Counted from the first letter of the stretch, positions 18,564 through 26,907 are shown. The stretch is DNA of 64,000 bases from Sphingomonas sp. IC-56 (GCF_021043375.1 NZ_JAJNDV010000004.1:1-64000); one strand, 5' to 3'. Translations and numbers: made by a program. Notes: a model not told the origin generated them from the letters alone.

Positions 18564-20156
18564 TCAATCCGGGTTTGCGCGGGTCGTGTCAACCGGGCGC
18601 TGCAGAACCGGATCCAATCCGCCCGGCGCAACCGCCGCACCCTGGGCCGGCGTACCCACCGTGGAGGTGCCGACAGCCACGGGTGCGGGGTCGTCGGCCC
18701 AGTCGTTCCAGCGGCCCTTCACCCGGTTGTAATTGGCCTCGGGATCGTAGAGCGGGCCGCCGTCCAGATTGAGATCGTCCGCTTCGGCGCGGCCCATCGC
18801 CGCGAGCAGCGAGAAGCCGGCGATATACGCGTCGCGCTCGGCAGTGACGAACTGGACCTGCGAGTTCAGCAGTTCCTGTTCGGCGTTGAGGATGTCGAGG
18901 ATGGTGCGGGTGCCGACACTGTTCTCGGCGCGAACGCCTTCGAGGCTGAGGCGATTCGCTTCCACTGCGACGCGCGACGATTCGATCACCTGCAGCGCAC
19001 CCTGGTACGACGCATAGGCCGAGCGGGCCTGAGCGATCACGCCGCGTTCGGTGAGCGTCACGGTTTCGATCGACGAGGCCTCCCGCGCCTGGGCCTGGCG
19101 GACCTGTGCGGCAGGCCGGCCGCCCTGGAACAGCGGCAGCGACACCTGCGCGCCTAAGGTCGAGGAAAGTCCCGACTCGTTGTACCCCTGTTGCGCAGCG
19201 GCGGCGGGTACGGAGCCGAGATAGTTATAATAGCTGCCGCCGACACCCAGGCTGACCTGCGGCAAACGGCTGGCTTTCGCCACGCGGGTGTCGAATCGGC
19301 TGGCGTCGCGCTGGAGCTTGGCGGCTTCGAGGAAGGGGTTATTGCCAAGCGCGGTTTGTTCGGCGACCTGCGCGTCATCGGGCAGGTTCGGCAGTTCGGG
19401 CGGCGGTGCCAGGACGCCGGGCGGCGTGCCGACCACGCGGATATAAGTTTCGCGGCTGCCGATCAGCTGCGCCTCGGCGTTGCGTAGCTGGCTTTGCGCG
19501 AGCGCAAGCCGCGCTTCGGACTGGGCAACGTCGGTGCGGGTGAGATCGCCGACTTCGAAGCGATCACGCGTCGCGCGGAGATTGACCTCGAGCACGCGAA
19601 CATTCTGCTGGTTCAGCCGGACAATGGCTTCGTTGCGGATGACGTCGACATAGGCTGTCACCACCGAAGTGAACGTATCGGCCTCTACCCCGCGCAGATT
19701 GGCGCGGCCGGCATCGACGCGCGTTTCCGCCGCACGGACCGAATTGCGGACCGAACCGCCGCTGTAGATCGGTTGCGAGATATCCAGGCCGAACCGCCCC
19801 TGACGCGTCGGGGCAAACGCGTTGCCGTCCGAGTCGTACAGGCTGTTGCTGACCGAGCCGTTGGAGCTGACCCCGAACCGCCCGCGTGAACGGGCGATCG
19901 GCACATTTTCGTCATTAGCGCGCTGATTCGCGCGCTCACCCTGAAGATCGGGGTTGGTGTTGTACGCCTGGACCAGTGCCTCACGCAGCGTCGTGGTCGG
20001 CGCCGCGGTGGTGGCCGGGGTCTGAGTCGCCGCCGACGGCGCGGTCTGCACCGTCACATCGGCCGCGGTGCCCCGACGTGTCGTGGTGGTCTGCGCATTG
20101 GCAGCCCCCATCATCGCCGTCAGGCTCACGCCCACCAGCAGGGTTTTCAAGCGCAT
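18564..20156 (-). CDS. TolC family outer-membrane efflux channel
   Basis: 530 residues with a signal peptide (MRLKTLLVGVSLTAMMGAANA), a low-complexity Thr/Ala linker to about residue 55, then two OEP repeats. Helical tunnel segments are visible: TTLREALVQAYNTNPDLQGERANQR, GRFGLDISQPIYSGG and, in the second half, SLPLFQGGRPAAQVRQAQAREASSIE, ending with TILDILNAEQELLNSQVQFVTAERDAYIAGF, typical of TolC. It forms the outer-membrane duct for type I secretion and RND pumps. It follows the PIMT-like gene by 18 bases, an order common in alphaproteobacteria. Confidence 0.95.
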   Translation of the reverse strand: MRLKTLLVGVSLTAMMGAANAQTTTTRRGTAADVTVQTAPSAATQTPATTAAPTTTLREALVQAYNTNPDLQGERANQRANDENVPIARSRGRFGVSSNGSVSNSLYDSDGNAFAPTRQGRFGLDISQPIYSGGSVRNSVRAAETRVDAGRANLRGVEADTFTSVVTAYVDVIRNEAIVRLNQQNVRVLEVNLRATRDRFEVGDLTRTDVAQSEARLALAQSQLRNAEAQLIGSRETYIRVVGTPPGVLAPPPELPNLPDDAQVAEQTALGNNPFLEAAKLQRDASRFDTRVAKASRLPQVSLGVGGSYYNYLGSVPAAAAQQGYNESGLSSTLGAQVSLPLFQGGRPAAQVRQAQAREASSIETVTLTERGVIAQARSAYASYQGALQVIESSRVAVEANRLSLEGVRAENSVGTRTILDILNAEQELLNSQVQFVTAERDAYIAGFSLLAAMGRAEADDLNLDGGPLYDPEANYNRVKGRWNDWADDPAPVAVGTSTVGTPAQGAAVAPGGLDPVLQRPVDTTRANPD

Positions 20157-20174
20157 CTCCCCCTCTTTCCTTGA

Positions 20175-20855
20175 TCAGAAAGTAAATTTTCGCAGGCGCC
20201 GGAAACCCGGCAACTCCGTGCATTCGATGTCCATGAAGTCGACAAGCGCGAAGCCACCCTGCGTACGGCGGCCAGCCGCAAGCCGGGTTACGCCATTGTC
20301 CACCACCCCGCTCAGCACGCGGCCTTCGAGCCGGACCTGCGCAATCAGTGCCTCGGGCAGTTCCTCGACGGCCCCGTCGACAATCATCAGGTCATAAGGC
20401 GCACCCTGCACCCAGCCCGCGTTAAGCGGCCCTTCGACAAGTTGGATCTTGGCTTCGCCAGCCAGCGCCTGGCGCGCGAGCGCCGCCAGTGCCGGGTCTT
20501 CCTCAACGGCGACAACAGACTTGGCGAGCATCGCGAGGATCGCGGCGGCATAGCCGCCGGCCGCGCCGATCAGCAGCACGTGGTCGTTCGGCTGGATCTG
20601 CGCATGCGTGAGCAACCGCCCGGTGGCGAGCGGCGAATTGTGCCGACGGCCGCCCGGTAGCGGCAGCAGCGTGTCGCGATACGCGATGCTCCGGTGCTCG
20701 GCTGGCAGGAACGCTTCACGCGGCACATTGGCCATCGCCTCTACCACGCGCGGATCGTTGACTGCGTTGGGACGCAGCTGACTGGCCACCATGGCGTGGC
20801 GCATCGCTTCGAAACGAGTCGTCTCGACGGGCGCGGATTCGAGCGAAAGAGCCAT
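20175..20855 (-). CDS. Protein-L-isoaspartate O-methyltransferase-like protein
   Basis: 226 residues from the ATG at 20855, with GGAG five bases upstream; an adjacent ATG at 20858 is an alternative. The overall layout is PIMT-like (FEAMRHAMVASQLRPNAVNDPRVVEAMANVPREAFLP, then VLLIGAAGGYAAAILAML as the SAM loop). However, the PIMT substrate motif GQTIS-x-P is replaced by GGRRHNSPLATGRLL, and the VTA motif reads VDG. It may have a different substrate or be a catalytically weak paralogue. It precedes tolC by 18 bases and is probably co-transcribed with it. Confidence 0.82.
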   Translation of the reverse strand: MALSLESAPVETTRFEAMRHAMVASQLRPNAVNDPRVVEAMANVPREAFLPAEHRSIAYRDTLLPLPGGRRHNSPLATGRLLTHAQIQPNDHVLLIGAAGGYAAAILAMLAKSVVAVEEDPALAALARQALAGEAKIQLVEGPLNAGWVQGAPYDLMIVDGAVEELPEALIAQVRLEGRVLSGVVDNGVTRLAAGRRTQGGFALVDFMDIECTELPGFRRLRKFTF

Positions 20856-21023
20856 CATTACTCCGGCTGTCTGGCACAGCTGTTTTAGCCATGCAATACA
20901 CTTGTTGACGTTGCTGGCTTCTATCGCGGCCAAGGGACAACGCCAAGCGAGCCGGCGCGTGTTTTTGAAACTATGTTGACATCGGGACACGGCCCTGCGC
21001 ATTCCCGCGCCTCACCTCCGGAT

Positions 21024-21097
21024 GGCCCGATGGCGGAATGGTGACGCAGCGGACTGCAAATCCGTATATGCCGGTTCGATTCCGGCTCGGGCCTCCA
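21024..21097 (+). tRNA. tRNA-Cys (anticodon GCA)
   Basis: Acceptor GGCCCGA pairs with TCGGGCC; the anticodon arm CGGA-CTGCAAA-TCCG gives GCA; the T arm is CCGG-TTCGATT-CCGG. The discriminator is T, as expected for cysteine tRNAs, and CCA is encoded at 21095-21097. It has a short variable loop and stands alone between pcm-like and glycine-zipper genes. Confidence 0.97.
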
Positions 21098-21120
21098 CCT
21101 CTTCGATATAGACCGACATG

Positions 21121-21147
21121 AAAAAGCGCCCGCTTTCGCGGACGCCC
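21121..21147 (-). terminator. Rho-independent terminator behind the glycine-zipper gene
   Basis: Read on the minus strand: stem GCGTCCGC, loop GAAA, stem GCGGGCGC, then a run of five T. It begins about 24 bases past the stop at 21171. The hairpin could also help end transcription coming from tRNA-Cys. Confidence 0.75.
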
Positions 21148-21170
21148 TTTCTGTACCGATTCGCTCGGGA

Positions 21171-21542
21171 TCAGCGGCGGCAGTTGCCGCCGTCGACTTC
21201 GCGGCCGAGCAGCGCACCCGCGCCTGCACCAATGATGGTGCCGGTGGTGCTGCGGCCACGGTAGGAGTTGCCGCGGCCGATCTCGCCGCCAAGCAAGCCG
21301 CCTGCCACGGCGCCCAGGATGGTGCCGGTGGTGCCGCTGCTGCAGCGACGATACCCATAGCGCTGGCGATAGCCGCGGTCGCCGCGATATTCGCCGCGAT
21401 AGCCGCGATCGCGGTAGCCGTCGCGATAGCCGCGGTCCTGATAGCCATAGCCGTCATAGCGCTGTGCCGCGGCAGGCGTGGCAGCCATGCCGCCAAGCGA
21501 GACACTAGCGGCGAGGATGGTGGAGAGCAGGGTCTTCTTCAT
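21171..21542 (-). CDS. Glycine-zipper 2TM domain protein with RGYR-type repeats
   Basis: 123 residues: signal peptide MKKTLLSTILAASVSLGGMAATPAAAQ, a Tyr/Arg/Asp-rich repeat tract (residues 28-66, units such as YRDGYRDRGYRGEYRGDRGY), then a glycine zipper TTGTILGAVAGGLLGGEIG and a second copy TTGTIIGAGAGALLGREVDG. Rick_17kDa/glycine-zipper proteins are envelope proteins that insert or oligomerise in membranes. Cys67 (RRCSSG) and Cys121 (GGNCRR) could form a disulfide. Monocistronic, with its own terminator. Confidence 0.85.
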   Translation of the reverse strand: MKKTLLSTILAASVSLGGMAATPAAAQRYDGYGYQDRGYRDGYRDRGYRGEYRGDRGYRQRYGYRRCSSGTTGTILGAVAGGLLGGEIGRGNSYRGRSTTGTIIGAGAGALLGREVDGGNCRR

Positions 21543-21722
21543 GGCAGTCCTCCTGAGGCTGACGGCATCTACGCCGCCCTTCCATGCTGCCCTTTTGCCC
21601 GAGTCGCCATGCAGCGAGGCTGAATGGGGTTGTTAGGCAATGTTCAGATTTGGGCGCAGCTTCAGCCACTCTGCTCATCGATAGCGAGGCACGTTTCGCC
21701 GGGGGCGTTTCGACCCGGATGC

Positions 21723-21748
21723 GGAACAAAAAGCGAAGGGAACCCGTT
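21723..21748 (+). promoter_or_regulatory. EcfG-type general stress response promoter
   Basis: GGAAC at 21723-21727, a 17-base spacer, and CGTT at 21745-21748: an exact match to the alphaproteobacterial EcfG consensus GGAAC-N16/17-CGTT. It lies 25 bases before the start of the 75-residue zinc-ribbon gene, giving a short leader with a ribosome site (GGGAGA at 21761-21766). Confidence 0.85.
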
Positions 21749-21773
21749 GTCAGATCATACTGGGAGACTTCGC

Positions 21774-22001
21774 ATGTATGACTTCGGCATCCGCCAGGCG
21801 CATAGCGGCTATCGCGTCGCCTATCGTCCGCAAGAGACGAATCACTGCCCTGGGTGCAGCCAGTCGCATTGGCTGATCGGCCGGCTGACCGCGGAATGTG
21901 CGTTTTGCGGAACCGCGTTGCCGCTAATTGCCGGAAGCAGCTTTGGCAGCGGCGTCATGCGGCCCCGAACGGTTCCCACGCTCTCCCCCCTCGCCGCCTG
22001 A
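21774..22001 (+). CDS. Small zinc-ribbon protein, probable stress-induced
   Basis: 75 residues from the ATG at 21774, placed by GGGAGA eight bases upstream. After MYDFGIRQAHSGYRVAYRPQ it has two CxxC knuckles, C-P-G-C and C-A-F-C, separated by 17 residues (SQSHWLIGRLTAE), which suggests a single zinc ribbon. The rest is a short hydrophobic/Pro tail. It sits directly behind a perfect EcfG-type promoter, so it is probably expressed in the general stress response. No family name can be given. Confidence 0.72.
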   Translation: MYDFGIRQAHSGYRVAYRPQETNHCPGCSQSHWLIGRLTAECAFCGTALPLIAGSSFGSGVMRPRTVPTLSPLAA

Positions 22002-22009
22002 TCTCTCAA

Positions 22010-22035
22010 GGAACGGGGCCGCAAAGCGGCGCGTT
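22010..22035 (+). promoter_or_regulatory. EcfG-type general stress response promoter
   Basis: GGAAC at 22010-22014, 17 bases, CGTT at 22032-22035: a second exact match to the EcfG consensus, nine bases past the previous stop codon and 39 bases before the start of the 91-residue gene. Two such sites within 300 bases on the same strand are unlikely by chance. Confidence 0.85.
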
Positions 22036-22073
22036 GCCAACAGAACGACCTTGCGAGCAGGAGCAGAACATTC

Positions 22074-22349
22074 ATGACCGATATCTCCGTCACGTCGCCC
22101 GTGGAGCGGATCGCCCGCGTGATCGCGGCCGAGGCGCTGAGCATCAACGGCGAAGGGCAGGATCCAAGCGCAGGCAGCGAAGTGGACGCGGTGTGGCCGC
22201 AGGAAGTGAACCGCGCGATGGCGGTGCTTCGCACCCTGCGCGAGCCGACTCCGGAAATGGTCGAGGCCGGGCGTGGCGCGGGCAGTAATCCGGCGGAGAT
22301 TTGGAACGCGATGGTGCGGGCTGCGATCGGGCAGGAAGAGGCGGTTTAA
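22074..22349 (+). CDS. Small soluble protein, probable stress-induced, function unknown
   Basis: 91 residues, mostly helical: MTDISVTSPVERIARVIAAEALSINGEGQ, a middle with VDAVWPQEVNRAMAVLRTLREPTPEM, and WNAMVRAAIGQEEAV at the end. No cysteines, no signal peptide, no membrane span. GAGCAGGAGC lies upstream as a ribosome site. Preceded by a perfect EcfG-type promoter and followed by a strong terminator, so it forms its own transcription unit. Family not recognised. Confidence 0.72.
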   Translation: MTDISVTSPVERIARVIAAEALSINGEGQDPSAGSEVDAVWPQEVNRAMAVLRTLREPTPEMVEAGRGAGSNPAEIWNAMVRAAIGQEEAV

Positions 22350-22378
22350 GGTCTCTCCTTGTATCCCGGTATCAAGGA

Positions 22379-22404
22379 CGCCCCGGCATTGCCGGGGCGT
22401 TTTG
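22379..22404 (+). terminator. Rho-independent terminator
   Basis: Perfect nine-base stem CGCCCCGGC, loop ATT, GCCGGGGCG, followed by TTTTGC. It lies 30 bases past the stop of the 91-residue gene and closes that unit. Confidence 0.9.
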
Positions 22405-22432
22405 CTTTGCGGGCTGCTCCATATTTTTCATG

Positions 22433-22513
22433 CTCACCCGGGCCTTGAGCCGGGGTCCCGCTGTCCCCGACCCTAGAAGAAGAAGCGGGATCCCGGCTCA
22501 AGGCCGGGATGAC
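22433..22513. repeat. A-type palindromic repeat, copy 2
   Basis: About 81 bases: left arm CTCACCCGGGCCTTGAGCCG, right arm CGGCTCAAGGCCGGGATGAC, with a GAAGAAGAAG centre as in the copy at 15894-15968. It lies between the terminator of the 91-residue gene and the 3' end of the convergent SDR gene. Confidence 0.85.
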
Positions 22514-22542
22514 AGGGGTGGACGGTCGTTTTTCGCTTTGTT

Positions 22543-23340
22543 TTAGAGGCCGCCGCGGCTCTCCTCGACGTCATCGGGCTTGGCCATGGCGGTGTGCATC
22601 TTGGCGTTCATGGTGTCAGGCGTGATGTGGCTCATCGCCGCCTGCACCTTGTTCATGAAGCCCGATACGACATGGGGCTTGTGTGACGTCATGGCGTCCC
22701 AGCCATCCTTCGCCACCTTGCCTGCGTCCGCCTTGTCGCCCTGCCCAACCGGCGTGTTGTGCTCCATGTTGGCGCGACGGAAAAACTCGGTTTCCGTGGG
22801 TCCAGGCATCAGCACAGTGATGTTGACGTCGGTGTCCTTGATCTCCTCGCGAAGGGCATAGGACATGCTGTCGAGATACGCCTTGGTGCCGTTATACACC
22901 GCCTGCCATGCGCCCGGGATCAGCCCGGCGATCGAGCCGGTGATCAGGACATTGCCTTCGTTGCGGGCAACCATCTGCTGCAAAACCTTCTGGAGCAGAT
23001 AGGTGGTGCCAACGACGTTGGTGTCGATCACACGACGCCACTGCGCCGGATCCTGTTCCAGGAAGCCCTGCCCCAAGCCGCGGCCGGCATTGGCGACGAG
23101 GATGTCGATTGGACGTCCCCCGCAGGCGGCGAGCAGCCGGTCATTGCCCTCGAAGGTCGACAGATCGGCTTCGATCGACTGCACGTCGACGCCGAAGCTG
23201 TTCAGCTCGCCCGCTGCCGCGTCGATCTGGGGCTCGTCGGCGACGATCAGCAGATCATAGCCTTCGCCTGCGGCGATCTTTGCGATCTCCTTGCCGATAC
23301 CTGTCGAGGCACCGGTGATCACAGCCAATTTGTTTGCCAT
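22543..23340 (-). CDS. SDR family NAD(P)-dependent oxidoreductase
   Basis: 265 residues. Classical SDR motifs: cofactor loop TGASTGIGKEIA at residues 9-20, NAG (VANAGRG) in the middle, and catalytic Ser-Tyr-Lys in GSIAGLIPGAWQAVYNGTKAYLD (Tyr and Lys in YNGTK). Substrate unknown. It starts 13 bases after the alcohol dehydrogenase stop and is the last gene of the operon running from 25292. Confidence 0.92.
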   Translation of the reverse strand: MANKLAVITGASTGIGKEIAKIAAGEGYDLLIVADEPQIDAAAGELNSFGVDVQSIEADLSTFEGNDRLLAACGGRPIDILVANAGRGLGQGFLEQDPAQWRRVIDTNVVGTTYLLQKVLQQMVARNEGNVLITGSIAGLIPGAWQAVYNGTKAYLDSMSYALREEIKDTDVNITVLMPGPTETEFFRRANMEHNTPVGQGDKADAGKVAKDGWDAMTSHKPHVVSGFMNKVQAAMSHITPDTMNAKMHTAMAKPDDVEESRGGL

Positions 23341-23353
23341 TTCGTTGAACTCC

Positions 23354-24535
23354 TCAGACCGTCATGCCGGGCTTGAGCACCACCTTGGTGCAGCTATTCT
23401 GCTCGTTCTTGAACATCTTGTACCCGTCGGGCGCCTGTTCGAGCGGCAGGCGATGCGAGATGAGGAAGGTGGTATCCAGTTCCTTGTTGCCGATCATCTC
23501 GAGCAGCTTGGGCAGATATTTCTGCACATGAGTCTGGCCGGTCTTCATGGTCAGGCCCTTCTCCATGAACGCACCGAACGGGAACTTGTCGATAAAGCCG
23601 CCATAGACGCCGGGAACCGAGACTCGCCCGCCCTTGCGACAGGCGAGGATCGCCTGGCGAAGGGCGTGCGGGCGATCGGTGCCGAGGAAGGTCGACGCCT
23701 TGATCTGATCGATGATGTTGTCGGCGAAGAAGCCATGCGCTTCGAGCCCGACCGAATCGATCACGGCATCTGGACCGATCGAGCCGGTCATCTCCATCAG
23801 CGCGTAATAGGTGTCGATTTCCTCGAAGTTGATCGTCTCTGCACCGAACTTGGCGGCGAGTTCGAGACGGTGCGGGAAATGGTCGATCGCGATGACGCGG
23901 TGCGCGCCCATCTTGAAGGCAGACTGTACCGCGAACAGGCCGACGGGGCCGCAACCCCACACCGCGACGGTGTCGCCTGGTTCGATGTCGGCATTTTCCG
24001 CGGCCATCCAGCCGGTCGGCAGGATGTCTGACAGGAACAGTACGTCATCATCCGGCATGCCGTCCGGAATCACGATCGGGCCGACATCGGAGAAGGGCAC
24101 GCGGACCAGTTCGGCCTGGCCGCCGGGGTAGCCGCCGGTGAGGTGCGTATAGCCGAACAGGCCGGACATGGGCTCGCCGTACAGCTGCTGGCCGAGATCC
24201 TGGTTGTCGGCCGGGTTGCCATTGTCGCAGGCGGAGAACTGCTGCTTCGAACAGTGGAAGCAGCTCCCGCACGAGATGGTGAATGGCACCACCACGCGCT
24301 GGCCCTTTTTCAGAGTCGAGCTGGAGCCGACATCGACCACCTCGCCCATGAACTCGTGGCCGAGGATGTCGCCCTTCTGGAGCGTGGGGATATAGGCGTC
24401 GTAGAGGTGCAAGTCCGATCCGCATATCGCGGTCGACGTGATCCGGATGATCGCATCGCGCGGATTGATGATCTCAGGATCGGGGACGGTCTCCATCCGC
24501 ACGTCGTGCTTGCCGTGCCAGGTGAGTGCGCGCAT
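23354..24535 (-). CDS. Zinc-dependent alcohol dehydrogenase (formaldehyde dehydrogenase-like)
   Basis: 393 residues of the medium-chain dehydrogenase superfamily. Catalytic zinc ligands lie in ICGSDLHLY and [12 protein letters not shown]; the structural zinc loop has four Cys in [15 protein letters not shown]; the nucleotide loop is [12 protein letters not shown]. The long C-terminal part ([22 protein letters not shown]) resembles the glutathione-independent formaldehyde dehydrogenase group. It oxidises an alcohol or aldehyde with NAD. Third gene of the operon; the SRPBCC gene ends 33 bases upstream. Confidence 0.92.
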   Translation of the reverse strand: MRALTWHGKHDVRMETVPDPEIINPRDAIIRITSTAICGSDLHLYDAYIPTLQKGDILGHEFMGEVVDVGSSSTLKKGQRVVVPFTISCGSCFHCSKQQFSACDNGNPADNQDLGQQLYGEPMSGLFGYTHLTGGYPGGQAELVRVPFSDVGPIVIPDGMPDDDVLFLSDILPTGWMAAENADIEPGDTVAVWGCGPVGLFAVQSAFKMGAHRVIAIDHFPHRLELAAKFGAETINFEEIDTYYALMEMTGSIGPDAVIDSVGLEAHGFFADNIIDQIKASTFLGTDRPHALRQAILACRKGGRVSVPGVYGGFIDKFPFGAFMEKGLTMKTGQTHVQKYLPKLLEMIGNKELDTTFLISHRLPLEQAPDGYKMFKNEQNSCTKVVLKPGMTV

Positions 24536-24568
24536 TGGTTAGGTCTCCGCTGGGGAATGGGGGCAGGA

Positions 24569-25117
24569 TCAGGAATAGGGTTCGCGGTTCGGCGGTGTGG
24601 TCGTCGCGATCTCGCCCGTTTCCATCAGCTGCTTGAAGCGGCGCAGGTCGCGGCTCGACTGAATCTGCGGCTCCTTTTGCATCAGCGTCGCGATCAGTTT
24701 GCCGATCACGCCCATCGGGGGCTGATAGGCGAGGATCGCGCGGACATAGGTGCCGTGGCCGGGAGGGCCGTCGCGGAACTCGATGCGACCGCTGTTCTGG
24801 ACGTCACCGTCCTCGGACTCCCAGGCGATCGCCTCGCCCGGGCGGTCTTCGGTCACCACGGCGGTCCATTGATAGTCGCCATTGGGTCCGCGCACCGTCC
24901 AGTGCGAGCGGGTCTGGTCGATCACTTCGATCGAGACGATGTTCTGCATGAAGGTCGCCAAGTTCGCGAAGTTGCGCCAATAGGCGTAGAGCTCCTCACG
25001 CGGGCGCATGATCGAAACGGTGTGGCCCCAGACAGTGCTTTCGCCGTTCTGGGCCTCGCTCTTCTGGAGGGTCTTGTCCTTGGACACATAGGAGGGTGCG
25101 TCACGCACGTCGCTCAT
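24569..25117 (-). CDS. SRPBCC (polyketide cyclase/START-like) family protein
   Basis: 182 residues. After a 27-residue leader it shows the COG5637-type pattern TVSIMRPREELYAYWRNFANLATFMQNIVSIEVID, SHWTVRGPNGDYQWTAVV and WESEDGDVQNSGRIEFRD, a lipid- or hydrophobic-ligand-binding helix-grip fold. Ligand unknown. Second gene of the operon, 10 bases after the 54-residue protein. Confidence 0.87.
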   Translation of the reverse strand: MSDVRDAPSYVSKDKTLQKSEAQNGESTVWGHTVSIMRPREELYAYWRNFANLATFMQNIVSIEVIDQTRSHWTVRGPNGDYQWTAVVTEDRPGEAIAWESEDGDVQNSGRIEFRDGPPGHGTYVRAILAYQPPMGVIGKLIATLMQKEPQIQSSRDLRRFKQLMETGEIATTTPPNREPYS

Positions 25118-25127
25118 CGCCGGCTCC

Positions 25128-25292
25128 TCAATTCTGTTCGTGGCGTTCGGGATAGTCTTCAGGCTTGGCCTTGCCCTGGTTCTTCACGGCTTGGCGCTCA
25201 TTGCCCTCCAGCGCGGGATCGTCGTTCGGGCCATCGAGCGCGGAGCCGCGGCTGCCGACGCCGCCTTCCGAAAGATCCTTGTGTTCAGACAT
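25128..25292 (-). CDS. Small hydrophilic protein (54 residues), first gene of the stress-like operon
   Basis: 54 residues from the ATG at 25292, behind GAGGAGGC on the minus strand. Composition is strongly hydrophilic and Gly/Asp/Glu/Lys rich (MSEHKDLSEGGVGSRGSALD, later KNQGKAKPEDYPERHEQN) with no hydrophobic core, so it is likely disordered, as in small hydrophilin-type stress proteins. It leads the SRPBCC-ADH-SDR genes. A near-consensus EcfG site lies about 90 bases upstream. Confidence 0.65.
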   Translation of the reverse strand: MSEHKDLSEGGVGSRGSALDGPNDDPALEGNERQAVKNQGKAKPEDYPERHEQN

Positions 25293-25380
25293 GCTTCGCC
25301 TCCTCGGAAAAGCGCATGCTTTCCGATTGGTTTGTTGCTGCATTTCACTTGCGCGCCTTCACACTGACGCTTGGCCAATT

Positions 25381-25405
25381 AACCCTTGGCAAGTTGAGGC
25401 GTTCC
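25381..25405 (-). promoter_or_regulatory. Possible EcfG-type promoter (one mismatch)
   Basis: On the minus strand GGAAC (25405-25401), 16 bases, then GGTT (25384-25381), one base off the CGTT consensus. It points to the operon starting at 25292. The same GGAAC-N16-GGTT form occurs at 42556-42580 in front of another stress-like operon. Confidence 0.5.
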
Positions 25406-25461
25406 ATCAGGGCCGCGGGGATGGGATGACGCGGGTGCCAGCAGCGGCTAAAGGCGCCGTC

Positions 25462-26907
25462 ATGCAAGGCGCCGCACTGACCCTCTACAATTCGCTGACC
25501 CGTAGCTTGGAGCCCTTCGCTCCGCTTGATCCGGAAAAGGGCGCGCGCGTGTATTCGTGCGGGCCGACGGTCTACAACTATGCCCATCTGGGCAATCTGC
25601 GCGCCTATGTGTTCACGGATACGCTCAGCCGGACGCTGACGTGGAAGGGCTACCCTCTCACCCATGTGATCAACATCACCGATGTCGGGCACCTGACCTC
25701 CGACGCGGACGCCGGCGACGACAAGATGGAAGCCGCGGCGCGTGCGCAGGCGAAGAGCATCTGGGATATCGCCGCGCATTATACCGCGGCCTTCAAACAA
25801 AATCTGAAAGACCTGAACGTCCGCGAGCCCTCGCGCTGGTCGGTTGCTACCGATCACATTGCCGAGATGATCGCCTTTGCGCAAAAGATCGCCTCTCAGC
25901 ATTGCTATGAACTTGAGAGCGGTCTGTATTTCGACACGAGCACAGTACCGGATTACGGTCGCCTGGCAGGGACGCAGGAGGACGTGCGCGAAGGCCGCAT
26001 CGACCCCGTGGCGGGCAAGCGCCACCCGCAGGACTTCGCGATCTGGCGCAAGTCGCCGCCGGGCGAGCAGCGCCTGATGGAGTGGGACTCGCCTTGGGGC
26101 ATGGGGGCGCCGGGCTGGCACCTCGAATGCTCGGTGATGAGCCTGAAATATCTGGGCGCGCCGTTCGACATTCACACCGGCGGGATTGATCACCGCGAGA
26201 TCCACCACCCCAATGAGATCGCGCAGAACCAGGCCTATTGCGGGTGCGGCGACAGCGGCGCGCATTTCTGGATGCACAACAACTTCCTGGTGGATCGCCA
26301 GGGGAAGATGTCGAAATCAAAGGGCGGCTTTACGACGCTCCAGTCGCTGATCGACGCAGGGGTTCACCCCCTCGCCTATCGCCTGATGTGCCTCCAGGCG
26401 CATTACCGCAGCGAGTTGGAGTTCAGCGCGGAGAACCTGGCCGCGGCGCTAACCCGGCTGAAGCGGCTGGCGATCACGGTGACCGCACTGCGAGCGAAGG
26501 CGACGGAGGCGGCCACAGGTGCCGTGCTGCCGCAGATCGCGACGCTGCTGGGCGAGTTCGATACGGCGATAGCGGACGACCTTAATACCGCGCGTGCGCT
26601 GGTGGCTTTGGACGCAATGCTGGCGCTGAAGCGCGTGGACCCGGCGCAGCAGCTGGCAGCGGCGTTGCGAATGGACGAGGTGCTTGGCTTGGGCCTCGAC
26701 ACCTTGTCGCGTGAGGCACTGCGGCTCCGCCCAGCTGCGGCGGCAATTGCGGCTGAAGATATTGAAGCCCTGCTCGCCGAGCGTAAGCAGGCCCGTGCGG
26801 ACAAGGATTTCGCGCGATCCGACGCGCTGCGCGATGAGCTTGGCTCGGCTGGCGTAGAGGTCATGGACGGAGACCCGCTAGGCTGGGACTGGCGCCCCTC
26901 CCTCTAA
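25462..26907 (+). CDS. cysS: Cysteinyl-tRNA synthetase
   Basis: 481 residues from the ATG at 25462; an in-frame ATG at 25426 would add 12. Class Ia features: zinc Cys33 in YSCGPTVYNYAHLGN (the HIGH counterpart is AHLGN), zinc ligands in WHLECSVMS and GGIDHREIHHPNE, and KMSKSKGGF at 282-290. The C-terminal anticodon-stem domain ends GWDWRPSL. It charges tRNA-Cys, whose gene is 4 kb away. Downstream, only 59 bases separate it from the HTH-DAHP synthase frame. Confidence 0.97.
   Translation: MQGAALTLYNSLTRSLEPFAPLDPEKGARVYSCGPTVYNYAHLGNLRAYVFTDTLSRTLTWKGYPLTHVINITDVGHLTSDADAGDDKMEAAARAQAKSIWDIAAHYTAAFKQNLKDLNVREPSRWSVATDHIAEMIAFAQKIASQHCYELESGLYFDTSTVPDYGRLAGTQEDVREGRIDPVAGKRHPQDFAIWRKSPPGEQRLMEWDSPWGMGAPGWHLECSVMSLKYLGAPFDIHTGGIDHREIHHPNEIAQNQAYCGCGDSGAHFWMHNNFLVDRQGKMSKSKGGFTTLQSLIDAGVHPLAYRLMCLQAHYRSELEFSAENLAAALTRLKRLAITVTALRAKATEAATGAVLPQIATLLGEFDTAIADDLNTARALVALDAMLALKRVDPAQQLAAALRMDEVLGLGLDTLSREALRLRPAAAAIAAEDIEALLAERKQARADKDFARSDALRDELGSAGVEVMDGDPLGWDWRPSL

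Noticed and set aside
21340..21460. CRISPR or DNA satellite in the glycine-zipper gene
   Set aside because: The repetition is due to RGYR-type amino-acid repeats in the protein; units vary in length and have no spacers.
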